A stretch of 64,000 nt of DNA from Actinomyces minihominis. GTDB lineage: Bacteria; Actinomycetota; Actinomycetes; Actinomycetales; Actinomycetaceae. Of the stretch, positions 9,179 through 16,037 are shown in pieces. Location of the stretch: contig NZ_FYEG01000002.1 in NCBI RefSeq assembly GCF_900187855.1, positions 62,001-126,000 of the forward strand, given 5' to 3'. The notes beneath the pieces were generated by a model that made no database searches, was not told where the DNA came from, and saw only the letters and a program-made list of their open reading frames with translations. Position numbers and translations under genes: made by a program. Each line of letters begins with the position of its first letter. The stretch's first letter is position 1.

Positions 9179-9240
9179 AAAAGTCCCGGTCGATGAGGCC
9201 CAAAATTTGTCTCTGGGGGCCATTATTTCGAGACTTTTTT
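9179..9240 (+). terminator. Terminator after tRNA-Gly/Cys/Val array
   Basis: AAAAGTC (9179-9185) pairs with GACTTTT (9232-9238), with an inner GGCCC...GGGGCC helix, and the outer arm ends in a run of six T. The loop is irregular, so strength is uncertain. Confidence 0.55.
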
Positions 9241-9391
9241 CGAAGATCTGGTAGAAAAGAATAGGTCTCCAGCGGGCATCCAGGCGAAGTTGAGCGTGCT
9301 AGTCGGCGCGGATGTTTACCCAGTTGTCCTCAACTAGCGTCCGTATGCTGAGATTAGACTTGAGACGGCACACCAGTGTGTATGGTCTACT

Positions 9392-9622
9392 TCACATGGC
9401 AAGTTTGTCAAGCACCTCGTCACAGATCGCGCCGTACTCCTCCTCGAACATCCACGCATAGTCGCCCAGCGCGTCCTCGCGGGTGTAGTCGCGGTACTTG
9501 GCGACCTCGTCGATGAAGAACAGCAAGAGAACCTTAACGCCCGACACTGGTCGACGGCAGAGAAACCTACCGGTGAATAGGCGAGAGTGCTGGGCATATG
9601 TTTTGAACCTCTCGGCGTCCGC
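9392..9622 (-). pseudogene. Fragment of type III restriction enzyme Res subunit (DEAD-box helicase)
   Basis: The frame, read from an internal ATG at 9622, gives about 76 residues. Its part VKVLLLFFIDEVAKYRDY...GDYAWMFEEEY matches a segment I know from type III restriction endonuclease Res subunits and related DEAD/DEAH helicases, which are normally many hundreds of residues long. The helicase motor and nuclease domain are absent, and the frame stops at 9392. The residues before VKVLLLFF do not look like the family, so the upstream boundary is probably a rearrangement junction near 9560. It is almost certainly non-functional and marks a lost restriction system. Confidence 0.6.
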
Positions 9623-9690
9623 CATTGTCACCGCCTGGGAAGAAAAATGAGGACCGGCCCTTCCGGCCAAATATCAAGACTGCGACTTGA

Positions 9691-10419
9691 CCTCGGCTAG
9701 ACAAATCGTGGAGTTGTCCCACTGGGTGGGGGCAACCTCTCTGGCCTGCCTTCAACCGCTCAATAAGCGGTTTCGAGTTCGGAGACATCGGTGGACCGGT
9801 CAAAAACTGGCGTGAAATGTTCGTTCAGGTGCTCGGGGAACTGGTCCGCATCGACCGAGCAAGAGTTTTCGAGCGCGCAAAAACAGGTGCTTGGTATCAC
9901 TTAGGACCAAACAGCTCTGCCCCGCCCGGATTCTCGGAAGTGACTCCTGATTTGAGTGTGTTTGTTGAGAGTTCAACCCACTCGAAACTCAGCATGTTGC
10001 GCAACCTTTTCGAAACCCTCACCATCGATCCGGATGAACTGGTGTTTACAATGCACCGCACGACCGGCGAGGCGAGTGACGAATCTTCTCCACACCCGCA
10101 GCCCGAGGACGAGCTAGTGTTACTCGCTACATCAGCGGTTACAGCCAGCACTGAAGGTTTTAGCGATGCGGTAAAACGCATATCGGACGAGTTTGTCAGT
10201 CTGTTTGGAGACCGGCGCGTGGCCGATCCTAGAAGCGTCCTCGGCGAGTTCCCAGCTGTATTTGCCGCAGGCCTGGCAGACAGAGAAACCGTCACAGAGG
10301 CAGAGGTCAACGCGTTGATCAGTAGCCTGATCGATACATCTGAGTCGGTGGATCCGGCCCATCTGTGGCGAGCACTTAACGATGGCACGGTCTTGAGCTG
10401 GTTAGAAAAAATGGCGTAG
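9691..10419 (+). CDS. Unassigned protein, possibly 5'-truncated
   Basis: The first usable start is ATG 9817, giving 200 residues, but the frame is open from 9691. The 42 codons before the ATG read like protein (for example FEFGDIGGPVKNWRE running into MFVQVLGELVRID), although they contain no ATG, GTG or TTG. I read this as the C-terminal remainder of a larger gene, or a gene with a non-standard start. The rest is soluble and acidic, with helical segments around LRNLFETLTIDPDELVF and FSDAVKRISDEFVSLFG. There is no membrane segment and no motif I can name. It is the first of three + strand genes in the island. No function can be assigned. Confidence 0.55.
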   Translation, partial: PRLDKSWSCPTGWGQPLWPAFNRSISGFEFGDIGGPVKNWREMFVQVLGELVRIDRARVFERAKTGAWYHLGPNSSAPPGFSEVTPDLSVFVESSTHSKLSMLRNLFETLTIDPDELVFTMHRTTGEASDESSPHPQPEDELVLLATSAVTASTEGFSDAVKRISDEFVSLFGDRRVADPRSVLGEFPAVFAAGLADRETVTEAEVNALISSLIDTSESVDPAHLWRALNDGTVLSWLEKMA

Positions 10420-10645
10420 ATCGGCACGTAGACATACAGTCACCACACACAGGCTCGTCACCGCGAAGTGAGCTCCAGTTCGACCAGTGGAACCATTTCC
10501 GCGAGCTGATCTCTAATTCAATGATCAGTTGGCTGCTCGGAATGTAGTCTCGACGTAAAAGGGCGGCATGGCTGCCGTCAACCGGATAACGATGAAAGCC
10601 GAATAAAGCTCCCCGTCCTCGATCCAAGAAAGGACACTTAACGGA

Positions 10646-11074
10646 ATGGCTGCACCCCTGGGTGTGGGCGACCCTATTGATTTCGACGTTCGGACCTTCG
10701 CGAATATCTTGAAGAAATTGCCCACGCGCACCCCCATCTCAGACAAATTCGAAGGTGTGTCTTCTCAGAGAGGTGGGGCAGCGCGTAACTGGCAGCGGGA
10801 GAAGATGGTCGGATGGTTTCGCGACCAAGCCACTCTGGGGTTTGGCGCCTATTCCCGTGAAAAACCTAATTATTCTGCGCGTACCACCTGGCAGCGCCTT
10901 GCCTACCCCGGGGGAATGATCTGGATAGCTGAAGCACTCGGCGTCCCTGGGGACGTCGTCGAAGCTGCCGTTGCGGGGGTGAATGCGCAAACAGATAAGC
11001 GCCGCCGATGCGGGGTGATTCGCTCGGACATCCCGTGGGAAATGATTGCTGAGAGAGCCTATGAACTCCAATAG
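10646..11074 (+). CDS. Hypothetical protein, 142 aa
   Basis: Start ATG 10646, with AAGGA about 11 bases upstream. It is a soluble protein rich in Trp, Arg and Gly (ARNWQREKMVGWFRDQ, YSARTTWQRLAYPGGMIWIAEALG) with no membrane segment or signal peptide. I do not recognise the family. It ends 53 bases before the GIY-YIG gene on the same strand, so the two may be co-transcribed; the 226 bases before it show no clear feature. An accessory or immunity partner of the nuclease-like protein is one idea, based only on position. Confidence 0.6.
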   Translation: MAAPLGVGDPIDFDVRTFANILKKLPTRTPISDKFEGVSSQRGGAARNWQREKMVGWFRDQATLGFGAYSREKPNYSARTTWQRLAYPGGMIWIAEALGVPGDVVEAAVAGVNAQTDKRRRCGVIRSDIPWEMIAERAYELQ

Positions 11075-11127
11075 AATCTCCGCTCACCGATCCGCCCGCT
11101 GTGGGTGACTAGGGAACGACAAACGCT

Positions 11128-12168
11128 ATGAAGAAGTGGATCCTAAAAGACCCATCATCGGTCCAAGCCTTGTTTCCCACTGAGCGTCGAGGGATTTACG
11201 TCCTGCACTTCGAAAATGGGGAGCAGTACGTGGGTCAGACGGAGAACATCGTGGCGCGTTACGCGCAGCACCGCCACGGCTCTGGCCACCATGCTCCGTG
11301 GGAGGACGTGGTCGCCATCGAGTTTCTCCACGTCCCTAAGGGCAAACTGGACCCGATCGAACGGGAGTGGATCCGTAACCGACGGCAGCAGGTGATCTTA
11401 CGGAATAAAGCGTTCAACTTTGGGCATGCGCAACCGTCGGTCTTAGACCCGTTCGTTCCGATCGAGGCGCAAGAGCACTGGGCTACAGGTCAAGCCAGCT
11501 ATGACGTTGCCCCCTTTGTCGAAGCGCTCAAGGGAGGCTGGGGGCGCGAGCGTCCCAGGCTCGCGGTCGCCGCTTTCGGCCGACAGAAGCTACCGGATGG
11601 TCGGATGGTGTGGGAGGCGGTCGTTGACGAACTGGCCCAAGTGGTTGCGGACGTCATCCCGAACGCGATTGAGACAGAAGGGAAGTTCTGGAGCCTGTCG
11701 GACTCCCCAAGTACCAGTGGTGGCAGATTCGCAACGCTCAACGTTGGTGTACTAGAGCTCGCGTTCTTCCCCCGCGTTAAATCCGAGGCTCAAGTTGGAA
11801 GCCTAGACGAGAGCAACGGCCTAACGTGGATCCTGAACGCGGAGGAGGAAACTTTCATACCTTATGAGGAAGTGACGCCACGCTTCAAAGACGACGAGGC
11901 AATCGGTTACATGGCGGAAATCGCGGGGATGCCGGTGGGGTTCTTCCGTATTCCTGAGTATTATTCGGTGCCAGTTGACCGGGTAGAGATGCCACTTGGT
12001 GCTTTCGGCGTCCAGGTGTTAAGCCCGTCCGAACGTGATGGCGTTCGGAGGTTAGCGATCCACATGATGCGGTCCGGCAGTTTGGGAGCGAACCAGCGCT
12101 CTCACAGCCGCGCCCTAACACGCCTGGTTTACGAAAGGATTGTTGAACGCGCAATGTCGTCTAGCTGA
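11128..12168 (+). CDS. GIY-YIG nuclease domain protein with C-terminal domain of unknown function
   Basis: 346 residues. Residues about 18-95 form a GIY-YIG domain: RGIYVLHF, then QYVGQTENIVARYAQHR carrying the YVG variant of the second motif and the Arg, then DPIEREWIRNR supplying the conserved Glu. GIY-YIG domains cut DNA in homing nucleases, restriction enzymes and repair enzymes. The remaining 230 residues are not recognised and may hold the specificity or effector function. A start-proximal GGGA precedes ATG 11128. The last 40 bases overlap the 3' end of the McrC remnant on the opposite strand. The location among dead restriction genes suggests a defence or mobile-element role, which is an inference. 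Confidence 0.72.
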   Translation: MKKWILKDPSSVQALFPTERRGIYVLHFENGEQYVGQTENIVARYAQHRHGSGHHAPWEDVVAIEFLHVPKGKLDPIEREWIRNRRQQVILRNKAFNFGHAQPSVLDPFVPIEAQEHWATGQASYDVAPFVEALKGGWGRERPRLAVAAFGRQKLPDGRMVWEAVVDELAQVVADVIPNAIETEGKFWSLSDSPSTSGGRFATLNVGVLELAFFPRVKSEAQVGSLDESNGLTWILNAEEETFIPYEEVTPRFKDDEAIGYMAEIAGMPVGFFRIPEYYSVPVDRVEMPLGAFGVQVLSPSERDGVRRLAIHMMRSGSLGANQRSHSRALTRLVYERIVERAMSSS

Positions 12169-12471
12169 TTTGAGATGTCGGCAAAGTCTTGGCGCAGGTC
12201 AAGGGTTTGTACGTGGATCTGGTTGCCATCTAGTTTCCAAGTGACGCTCGGTTGGACCTCGTGTTCCGTCCTCGCATAAAGCAGCATTCCCGCTACGCGC
12301 TTGCCAGGTTCGGTAGCTTCCTTGTTCTTAACGTAGGCGAAGATCTGGTACAGGTTCGCAGAGTGGACCGTGCGCTTGTCAAAGCGTTCCTGCGTGCTCT
12401 TGGAATAGTACTTCGCACCAATAATTAGGGACCCTTCTGCACCAGTGAGGGTGATATCGCTTCGCATGACG
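12129..12471 (-). pseudogene. mcrC: McrC C-terminal remnant, 5' part removed at IS3-family element
   Basis: The frame gives 112 residues from the ATG at 12467 and runs directly to the IS end. MRSDITLTGAEGSLII, KYYSKSTQERFDKRTVHS, NLYQIFAYVKNKE and AGMLLYARTEHEVQP are the C-terminal nuclease part of McrC, the PD-(D/E)xK subunit of the McrBC modification-dependent restriction system. Full McrC is about 350-450 residues, so the N-terminal two thirds are missing. The family's catalytic D-x-K reads GAK here (GGT codon, residue 17), so an active-site acidic residue is also lost. No mcrB is present in the window. Confidence 0.8.
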
Positions 12472-12496
12472 TGAATTGGCCTGGGTTTAGTTCCGA
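12472..12496. repeat. IS3-family terminal inverted repeat, left
   Basis: 25 bases starting TGAATTGGCC and ending TTTAGTTCCGA, a perfect inverted match to 13756-13780. Confidence 0.93.
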
Positions 12497-12508
12497 CCGG
12501 TTTTCCTG

Positions 12509-13420
12509 TCAGCCGGTTGGTGACAGAAGCGTCTCGGTCTCAGCGTAGTATGCCTGCTCGACTTCGGCCGGGGTGCGCATGTCGAGTTCCCCGTGAAGTC
12601 GTTCATGGTTCCACCACCACACGTACTTAAGGGTCGCGAGCTCGACCTGCTCAACGGTCCGCCATGGCCTTTGCTGACGAATAAGCTCGGTTTTGTAGAG
12701 ATTGTTGACCGCCTCAGCCATCGCGTTGTCGAACGAATCCCCGACGGTTCCGGTCGAGGGAACAGCGCCGAGTTCTTGGATACGGTCGGTATAGACCATG
12801 GCGGTGTAGTTAGACCCGTGATCAGCATGATGGATGAGCCCGTCGAGCCGGCCGCCTGACTGCCATGCCGCCATATCGAGTGCTTGCATCGGCAGAATCT
12901 CTGACTTCAGTGTCGAAGCAACGTTCCAACCCACGATCCTGCGCGAGTACACACCCGTGACGAACGCGACATACGCGAACCCGGACCAAGTAGCGACGTA
13001 GGTCACATCGCACACACAGAGATTGCGCGGCCCATCAGCGATGAATCTCCGGTTCACGAGATCAGCAGGCAATGCCAGCGCCTTGTCGGGGCGCGTGGTG
13101 AATACCCGCTTCGATTTCCGCACCCCGCGCACCCCGGCGAGCCGCATCAGACGCTCGGTCTGGTCGCGGCCGATCTCCCACCCCTCACGCTTGAGCAGCG
13201 CGTGCATCTTCCGTCGCCCGTACACGCTGTAATGCTTCGCGTGGAGGCGCTGAATCTCGGACACGAGCAACTTGTCACGGAGCCGTCTCACCGAGGTCGG
13301 CCGCGACTTGGCTGCCCGGTAACCACGCGAGGTGAGAAACCCACGAACTGCCGTCCTGAGCGTACGGCAGAGGAACTCGACCCCGAAACGATCACGATGC
13401 TCGTCGATGAACTGGATCAT
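12509..13420 (-). CDS. IS3-family transposase OrfB (DDE catalytic subunit)
   Basis: 303 residues. An N-terminal HTH_21-type region (YSVYGRRKMHALLKREGW) is followed by the rve integrase core, with the DDE triad in CVCDVTYVATW, HHADHGSNY and GDSFDNAMAEAVNNLYKTEL. ATG 13420 overlaps the OrfA stop in ATGA. The OrfB frame is also open upstream of this ATG, and a TTTTTC run in the end of orfA could allow -1 frameshifting to make the OrfAB fusion usual in this family. It appears intact. Confidence 0.94.
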   Translation of the reverse strand: MIQFIDEHRDRFGVEFLCRTLRTAVRGFLTSRGYRAAKSRPTSVRRLRDKLLVSEIQRLHAKHYSVYGRRKMHALLKREGWEIGRDQTERLMRLAGVRGVRKSKRVFTTRPDKALALPADLVNRRFIADGPRNLCVCDVTYVATWSGFAYVAFVTGVYSRRIVGWNVASTLKSEILPMQALDMAAWQSGGRLDGLIHHADHGSNYTAMVYTDRIQELGAVPSTGTVGDSFDNAMAEAVNNLYKTELIRQQRPWRTVEQVELATLKYVWWWNHERLHGELDMRTPAEVEQAYYAETETLLSPTG

Positions 13421-13731
13421 ATCGTTCGTGGCCGGTCGAGTTCCTTCGCGAAAAACACGCTCGCAGCTTTAAGAACCTCGTTGGCCTTCTTCAGCTCGGC
13501 GTTCTCGCGTCGCAGACGTCGGTTCTCTTCGGCCATATCGCTCGTGACGCCGGGTCTCACGCCGGTATCGATGTCGTAGCGGCGCTGCCACACTCTCAGC
13601 GTCTCCGGGCTCACTCCAAGGAGGCCGCCGACGTGTCGGCAAGCGGCGGTCAGCGATTCATATTCGGGGCGGGCCTCGGCAAGCATGCGGAGCGCACGCT
13701 GACGAAGTTCGGGGTCGTATTTGCTTGGCAT
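13417..13731 (-). CDS. IS3-family transposase OrfA (HTH DNA-binding subunit)
   Basis: 104 residues: an HTH_Tnp_1 domain (YDPELRQRALRMLAEARPEY, GVSPETLRVWQRRYD) followed by the leucine-zipper-like segment ENRRLRRENAELKKANEVLKAA. It binds the terminal repeats of the element. It overlaps OrfB by 4 bases. Confidence 0.93.
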   Translation of the reverse strand: MPSKYDPELRQRALRMLAEARPEYESLTAACRHVGGLLGVSPETLRVWQRRYDIDTGVRPGVTSDMAEENRRLRRENAELKKANEVLKAASVFFAKELDRPRTI

Positions 13732-13755
13732 CGTAGTTCCATCCTTATATACAGA

Positions 13756-13780
13756 TCGGAACTAAACCCAGGCCAATTCA
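13756..13780. repeat. IS3-family terminal inverted repeat, right
   Basis: Perfect 25-bp inverted counterpart of 12472-12496, 25 bases upstream of the orfA start codon. Confidence 0.93.
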
Positions 13781-14013
13781 CGTTTGGTGTTGCCGTGAAC
13801 TGACCCCTACTCGCTGGAGATCGCTGTCTATGAAGAGGGAGTTATCCCATGTTGGTGTCGACACTGACGCTAGACGTAACGGTGACAGGGCCAGAGTTGC
13901 GTCACGTGAGATTGGTCGTCCGTCTTCTTTTGGGAAAGGCCGGACATGCAACAGCGGGACGCAGTTAAGGGCGAAACAAGTTCCAAACGTTGGTCTTTTA
14001 GACGGTCCACTTT

Positions 14014-14070
14014 TTGGGCGGCCATGCCGGGATCGGACCAGTGACCACTTCTGTGTGAAGGAAGTGCGCG
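14014..14070 (-). pseudogene. Decayed tRNA-Val (CAC-like) relic
   Basis: On the - strand the segment GCGCACTTCCTTCACACAGAAG, continuing as GTGGTCACTGGTCCGATCCCG and then GCATGGCC, aligns with the anticodon arm, variable loop, T-arm and 3' acceptor strand of tRNA-Val (CAC) at 9091-9162, with scattered mismatches. The anticodon stem has a C-A mismatch, the T stem no longer pairs fully, three bases are inserted in the acceptor strand, and the D-arm and 5' acceptor strand are not recognisable. Orientation is opposite to the intact tRNA, with the 3' end facing the island. Confidence 0.7.
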
Positions 14071-14118
14071 GTAGCTCCGTGTAGAGCTGGGGTTTCACTG
14101 GGTGTGCTGTTTCGAGCG

Positions 14119-14161
14119 ATGGGCACGTCCACCACCCTCTTCGGTGTGTGGACGTGCCCAT
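14119..14161 (-). terminator. Hairpin downstream of APC permease
   Basis: ATGGGCACGTCCAC (14119-14132) pairs perfectly with GTGGACGTGCCCAT (14148-14161), 17 bases past the permease stop. No clear T-run follows on the - strand, so it may act as a processing or stability hairpin as well as a terminator. Confidence 0.6.
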
Positions 14162-14178
14162 TCGTGTTGCTGCTCCCT

Positions 14179-15711
14179 CTACTCGGTGACGATACCGGAG
14201 GGCTTGACGTACTCCACGTCCTCGGCGCCGTAACCGATGCGTTCGTAGATGGAGGGTCGGTTACGTTTCAGCCACTGTGCCCAGAGGGTGCCAAAGAGGC
14301 CGGGGGCGACAACCAGGGCTGGGAGTAGGAAGGTGAGAAGGTCAGGCTTTTCCTGCTCAAGCAGAACGTTGAAGTTGACAACGATCAAGAAGAACACCGC
14401 GGCCAAACCCACGAAGGCGATGGCTGGGGCGATGAAACGGGGGAAAAGACCAACGTCAGTCTTGGTCTTCATGAAGAAGCCAATCAGCGACAGCGAAGTC
14501 AAGGCCATCAGCATGACGAGGCCGAGGGCGCCCGTGTTGGTCAGCCAAGAGAACAGGGTGACAACAGGGTAGAGGTTACCTAGTTCCGAGCCGTTCCCAG
14601 CCACTGCGAAGCCCAGAATGACGACGGTGGCGATCAGGGTCTGACTTAGAGAGCCAGCCCAGGGAGCGTTCGACTTCTCGCCGACCTTGGCAAGCACAGA
14701 AGGCAGAACCTGCTCCCGTCCCAAGGAGTAAAGGTAGCGGGCCACCACATTGTGGAAGGCAACCAGGGCAGCGAAAAGGCTGGTGATGAAAAGGACCGAA
14801 ATGATGTCAACAACAATGACCCCCATGTGGGAGGCGACGAAATCAAAAAGAAGGGGAGGACCGGCCTCTTCAACGGGAATCCCCCCTTCGATCCTGTCGG
14901 GACCAACCGCAATCGCCAGAGCCCACGAGGAAATGGCGTAGAACGTACCGGTGATGATGACGGCGATAAAGGTGGCGCGAGTGACGGTACGACGCGGGTC
15001 TTTCGCTTCCTCAGAGTAGATGGCGGCCGACTCAAACCCCATGAAGGCAGCAATACCAAAGGCCAGGACAGCGCCAATCCCGGGGCTGAAAAGGGCGGCC
15101 GGTTCGATGGGTCGGGCGGTGAAGCCCTCAGCGGGGTTCGCGAAAGCGATGACATCGAAAATGATCACGAGGACGAACTCGAAGAGGACGATAATGCCCA
15201 GCACCTTGGCGGAAACATCAACACTGTTAATGCCCAGGTAAGCGACGATGACGATACCAACCAGGATGGGCAGCCACCAGGGGATAGAGATCCCGAACCA
15301 ACTGTTCACCAGTTCGGAAACCTGGAAACCAAACATGCCGTAGATACCAATCTGCATGAAGTTGTAGGCAACGATAGCGACGAAAGAGACGCCGACACCG
15401 AACGGTTTGCCAAGGCCGCGGGCAGCGTAAGCATAGAAGGCACCCGCGTTGGTGATGAAGCGGCTCATCGCCGTATAACCGACTGCGAAAATCGCCAGAA
15501 TGAGGGCGAGGAGCACGTAGGCGGCAGGCAGGGCCGAGTTAGCAGTGACAGAGTAGGCGGTGGTTGCCCCACCAACAACTACGAGCAGAGGGGCAGAAGC
15601 CCCGATAATCATGATGACGATGGGGAAAACGCCGAGACGACGTTCGGGGGCTTTCCTTGCCCCCGTGGCGCTGGTGCCGCTTGCGGGCCGCGCCTTGGTT
15701 TCTTGACTCAT
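14179..15711 (-). CDS. APC-family amino acid/amine permease
   Basis: 510-residue polytopic membrane protein of the amino acid-polyamine-organocation superfamily, with about 12-13 hydrophobic segments. The first helix carries the GASAPLLVVVGG unwound-helix signature near residue 40, and the NAGAFYAYAARGLGK motif and ESAAIYSEEAKDPRRTVTRAT loop are typical. Start ATG 15711 follows AGGAAG. It is transcribed away from a flavin amine oxidase, AraC regulator and aldehyde dehydrogenase, so it most likely imports the amine that they degrade. The exact substrate is not readable from sequence. Confidence 0.9.
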   Translation of the reverse strand: MSQETKARPASGTSATGARKAPERRLGVFPIVIMIIGASAPLLVVVGGATTAYSVTANSALPAAYVLLALILAIFAVGYTAMSRFITNAGAFYAYAARGLGKPFGVGVSFVAIVAYNFMQIGIYGMFGFQVSELVNSWFGISIPWWLPILVGIVIVAYLGINSVDVSAKVLGIIVLFEFVLVIIFDVIAFANPAEGFTARPIEPAALFSPGIGAVLAFGIAAFMGFESAAIYSEEAKDPRRTVTRATFIAVIITGTFYAISSWALAIAVGPDRIEGGIPVEEAGPPLLFDFVASHMGVIVVDIISVLFITSLFAALVAFHNVVARYLYSLGREQVLPSVLAKVGEKSNAPWAGSLSQTLIATVVILGFAVAGNGSELGNLYPVVTLFSWLTNTGALGLVMLMALTSLSLIGFFMKTKTDVGLFPRFIAPAIAFVGLAAVFFLIVVNFNVLLEQEKPDLLTFLLPALVVAPGLFGTLWAQWLKRNRPSIYERIGYGAEDVEYVKPSGIVTE

Positions 15712-16037
15712 GTTTGACTTCCTTGTCGAAGCGGCCCGGCCGCTTTGTTACCCACACCTCAGTTGGGTGGCATGACGGAAAGGCTAATGGGGAACAGCTT
15801 GGGACTTTTGTCTCACAGCGCACACCTGTTGACTGCCAACGCAGGCTTCCTTGCTGTCCTCCGCAGAAGGTGGGGGTGAGACTGCCCACCATGGCGTATG
15901 TTTACGCAGGTCACAACTGGTTTCGCTACTCCGTCCTCGGCAATCTAAGCGTCTGTAGCGGCGTTTCGGAGCCGTTGACCCTCAGCGCAGCCCAGACCTA
16001 GCCTGCTTGCAACCCACAGGAACCAATGGAGGTAAAC
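15712..16037. other. Divergent control region, permease / amine oxidase
   Basis: 326 bases between divergent genes. It includes the near-palindrome GCGTATGTTTACGC around 15892-15907 and a candidate promoter toward the oxidase (15975-16004). It is a likely place for the AraC-type regulator to act. No small gene is evident. Confidence 0.45.
15975..16004 (+). promoter_or_regulatory. Candidate promoter of amine oxidase gene
   Basis: TTGACC (15975-15980), 18-base spacer, TAGCCT (15999-16004), about 33 bases before ATG 16038. The -10 box is weak, which fits an activator-dependent promoter. Confidence 0.4.

Larger units (their letters stand above)
12472..13780 (-). mobile_element. IS3-family insertion sequence (1309 bp)
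   Basis: Bounded by perfect 25-bp inverted repeats at 12472-12496 and 13756-13780, with outermost bases TGAATTGGCC and GGCCAATTCA. It contains the two overlapping transposase frames expected of IS3. The bases immediately outside are ACG on the left and CGT on the right, which extend the inverted symmetry rather than form a direct target duplication. The left side is in mcrC and the right side is unrelated sequence, so a deletion next to the element probably removed the rest of mcrC. Confidence 0.93.
13781..14178. other. Non-coding island edge
   Basis: About 400 bases with no credible gene. It holds the decayed tRNA-Val copy (14014-14070) and the hairpin at 14119-14161. The GTGAACTGACCCCT stretch near 13793 resembles ends of other insertion sequences, but no partner end or transposase was seen. 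The long frames crossing the segment read through the tRNA relic and are not genes. Confidence 0.6.

Noticed and set aside
8895-9203. 102-residue - strand frame (contains DRTSDLFRVKEARYP)
   Set aside because: Antisense of the Gly-Cys-Val tRNA array; no coding character of its own.
13785-13810. Possible end of a second insertion sequence (GTGAACTGACCCCT)
   Set aside because: Only a vague resemblance; no matching end or transposase remnant found nearby.
13830-14084. 84-residue + strand frame and the 127-residue - strand frame at 13778-14161
   Set aside because: Both cross the tRNA-Val relic and hairpin; no start signal or family-like sequence.
14752-15717. 321-residue + strand frame antisense to the APC permease
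   Set aside because: Composition (very rich in Asp, Gly and Arg) is typical of the mirror of a membrane-protein gene; the permease on the other strand is clearly real.
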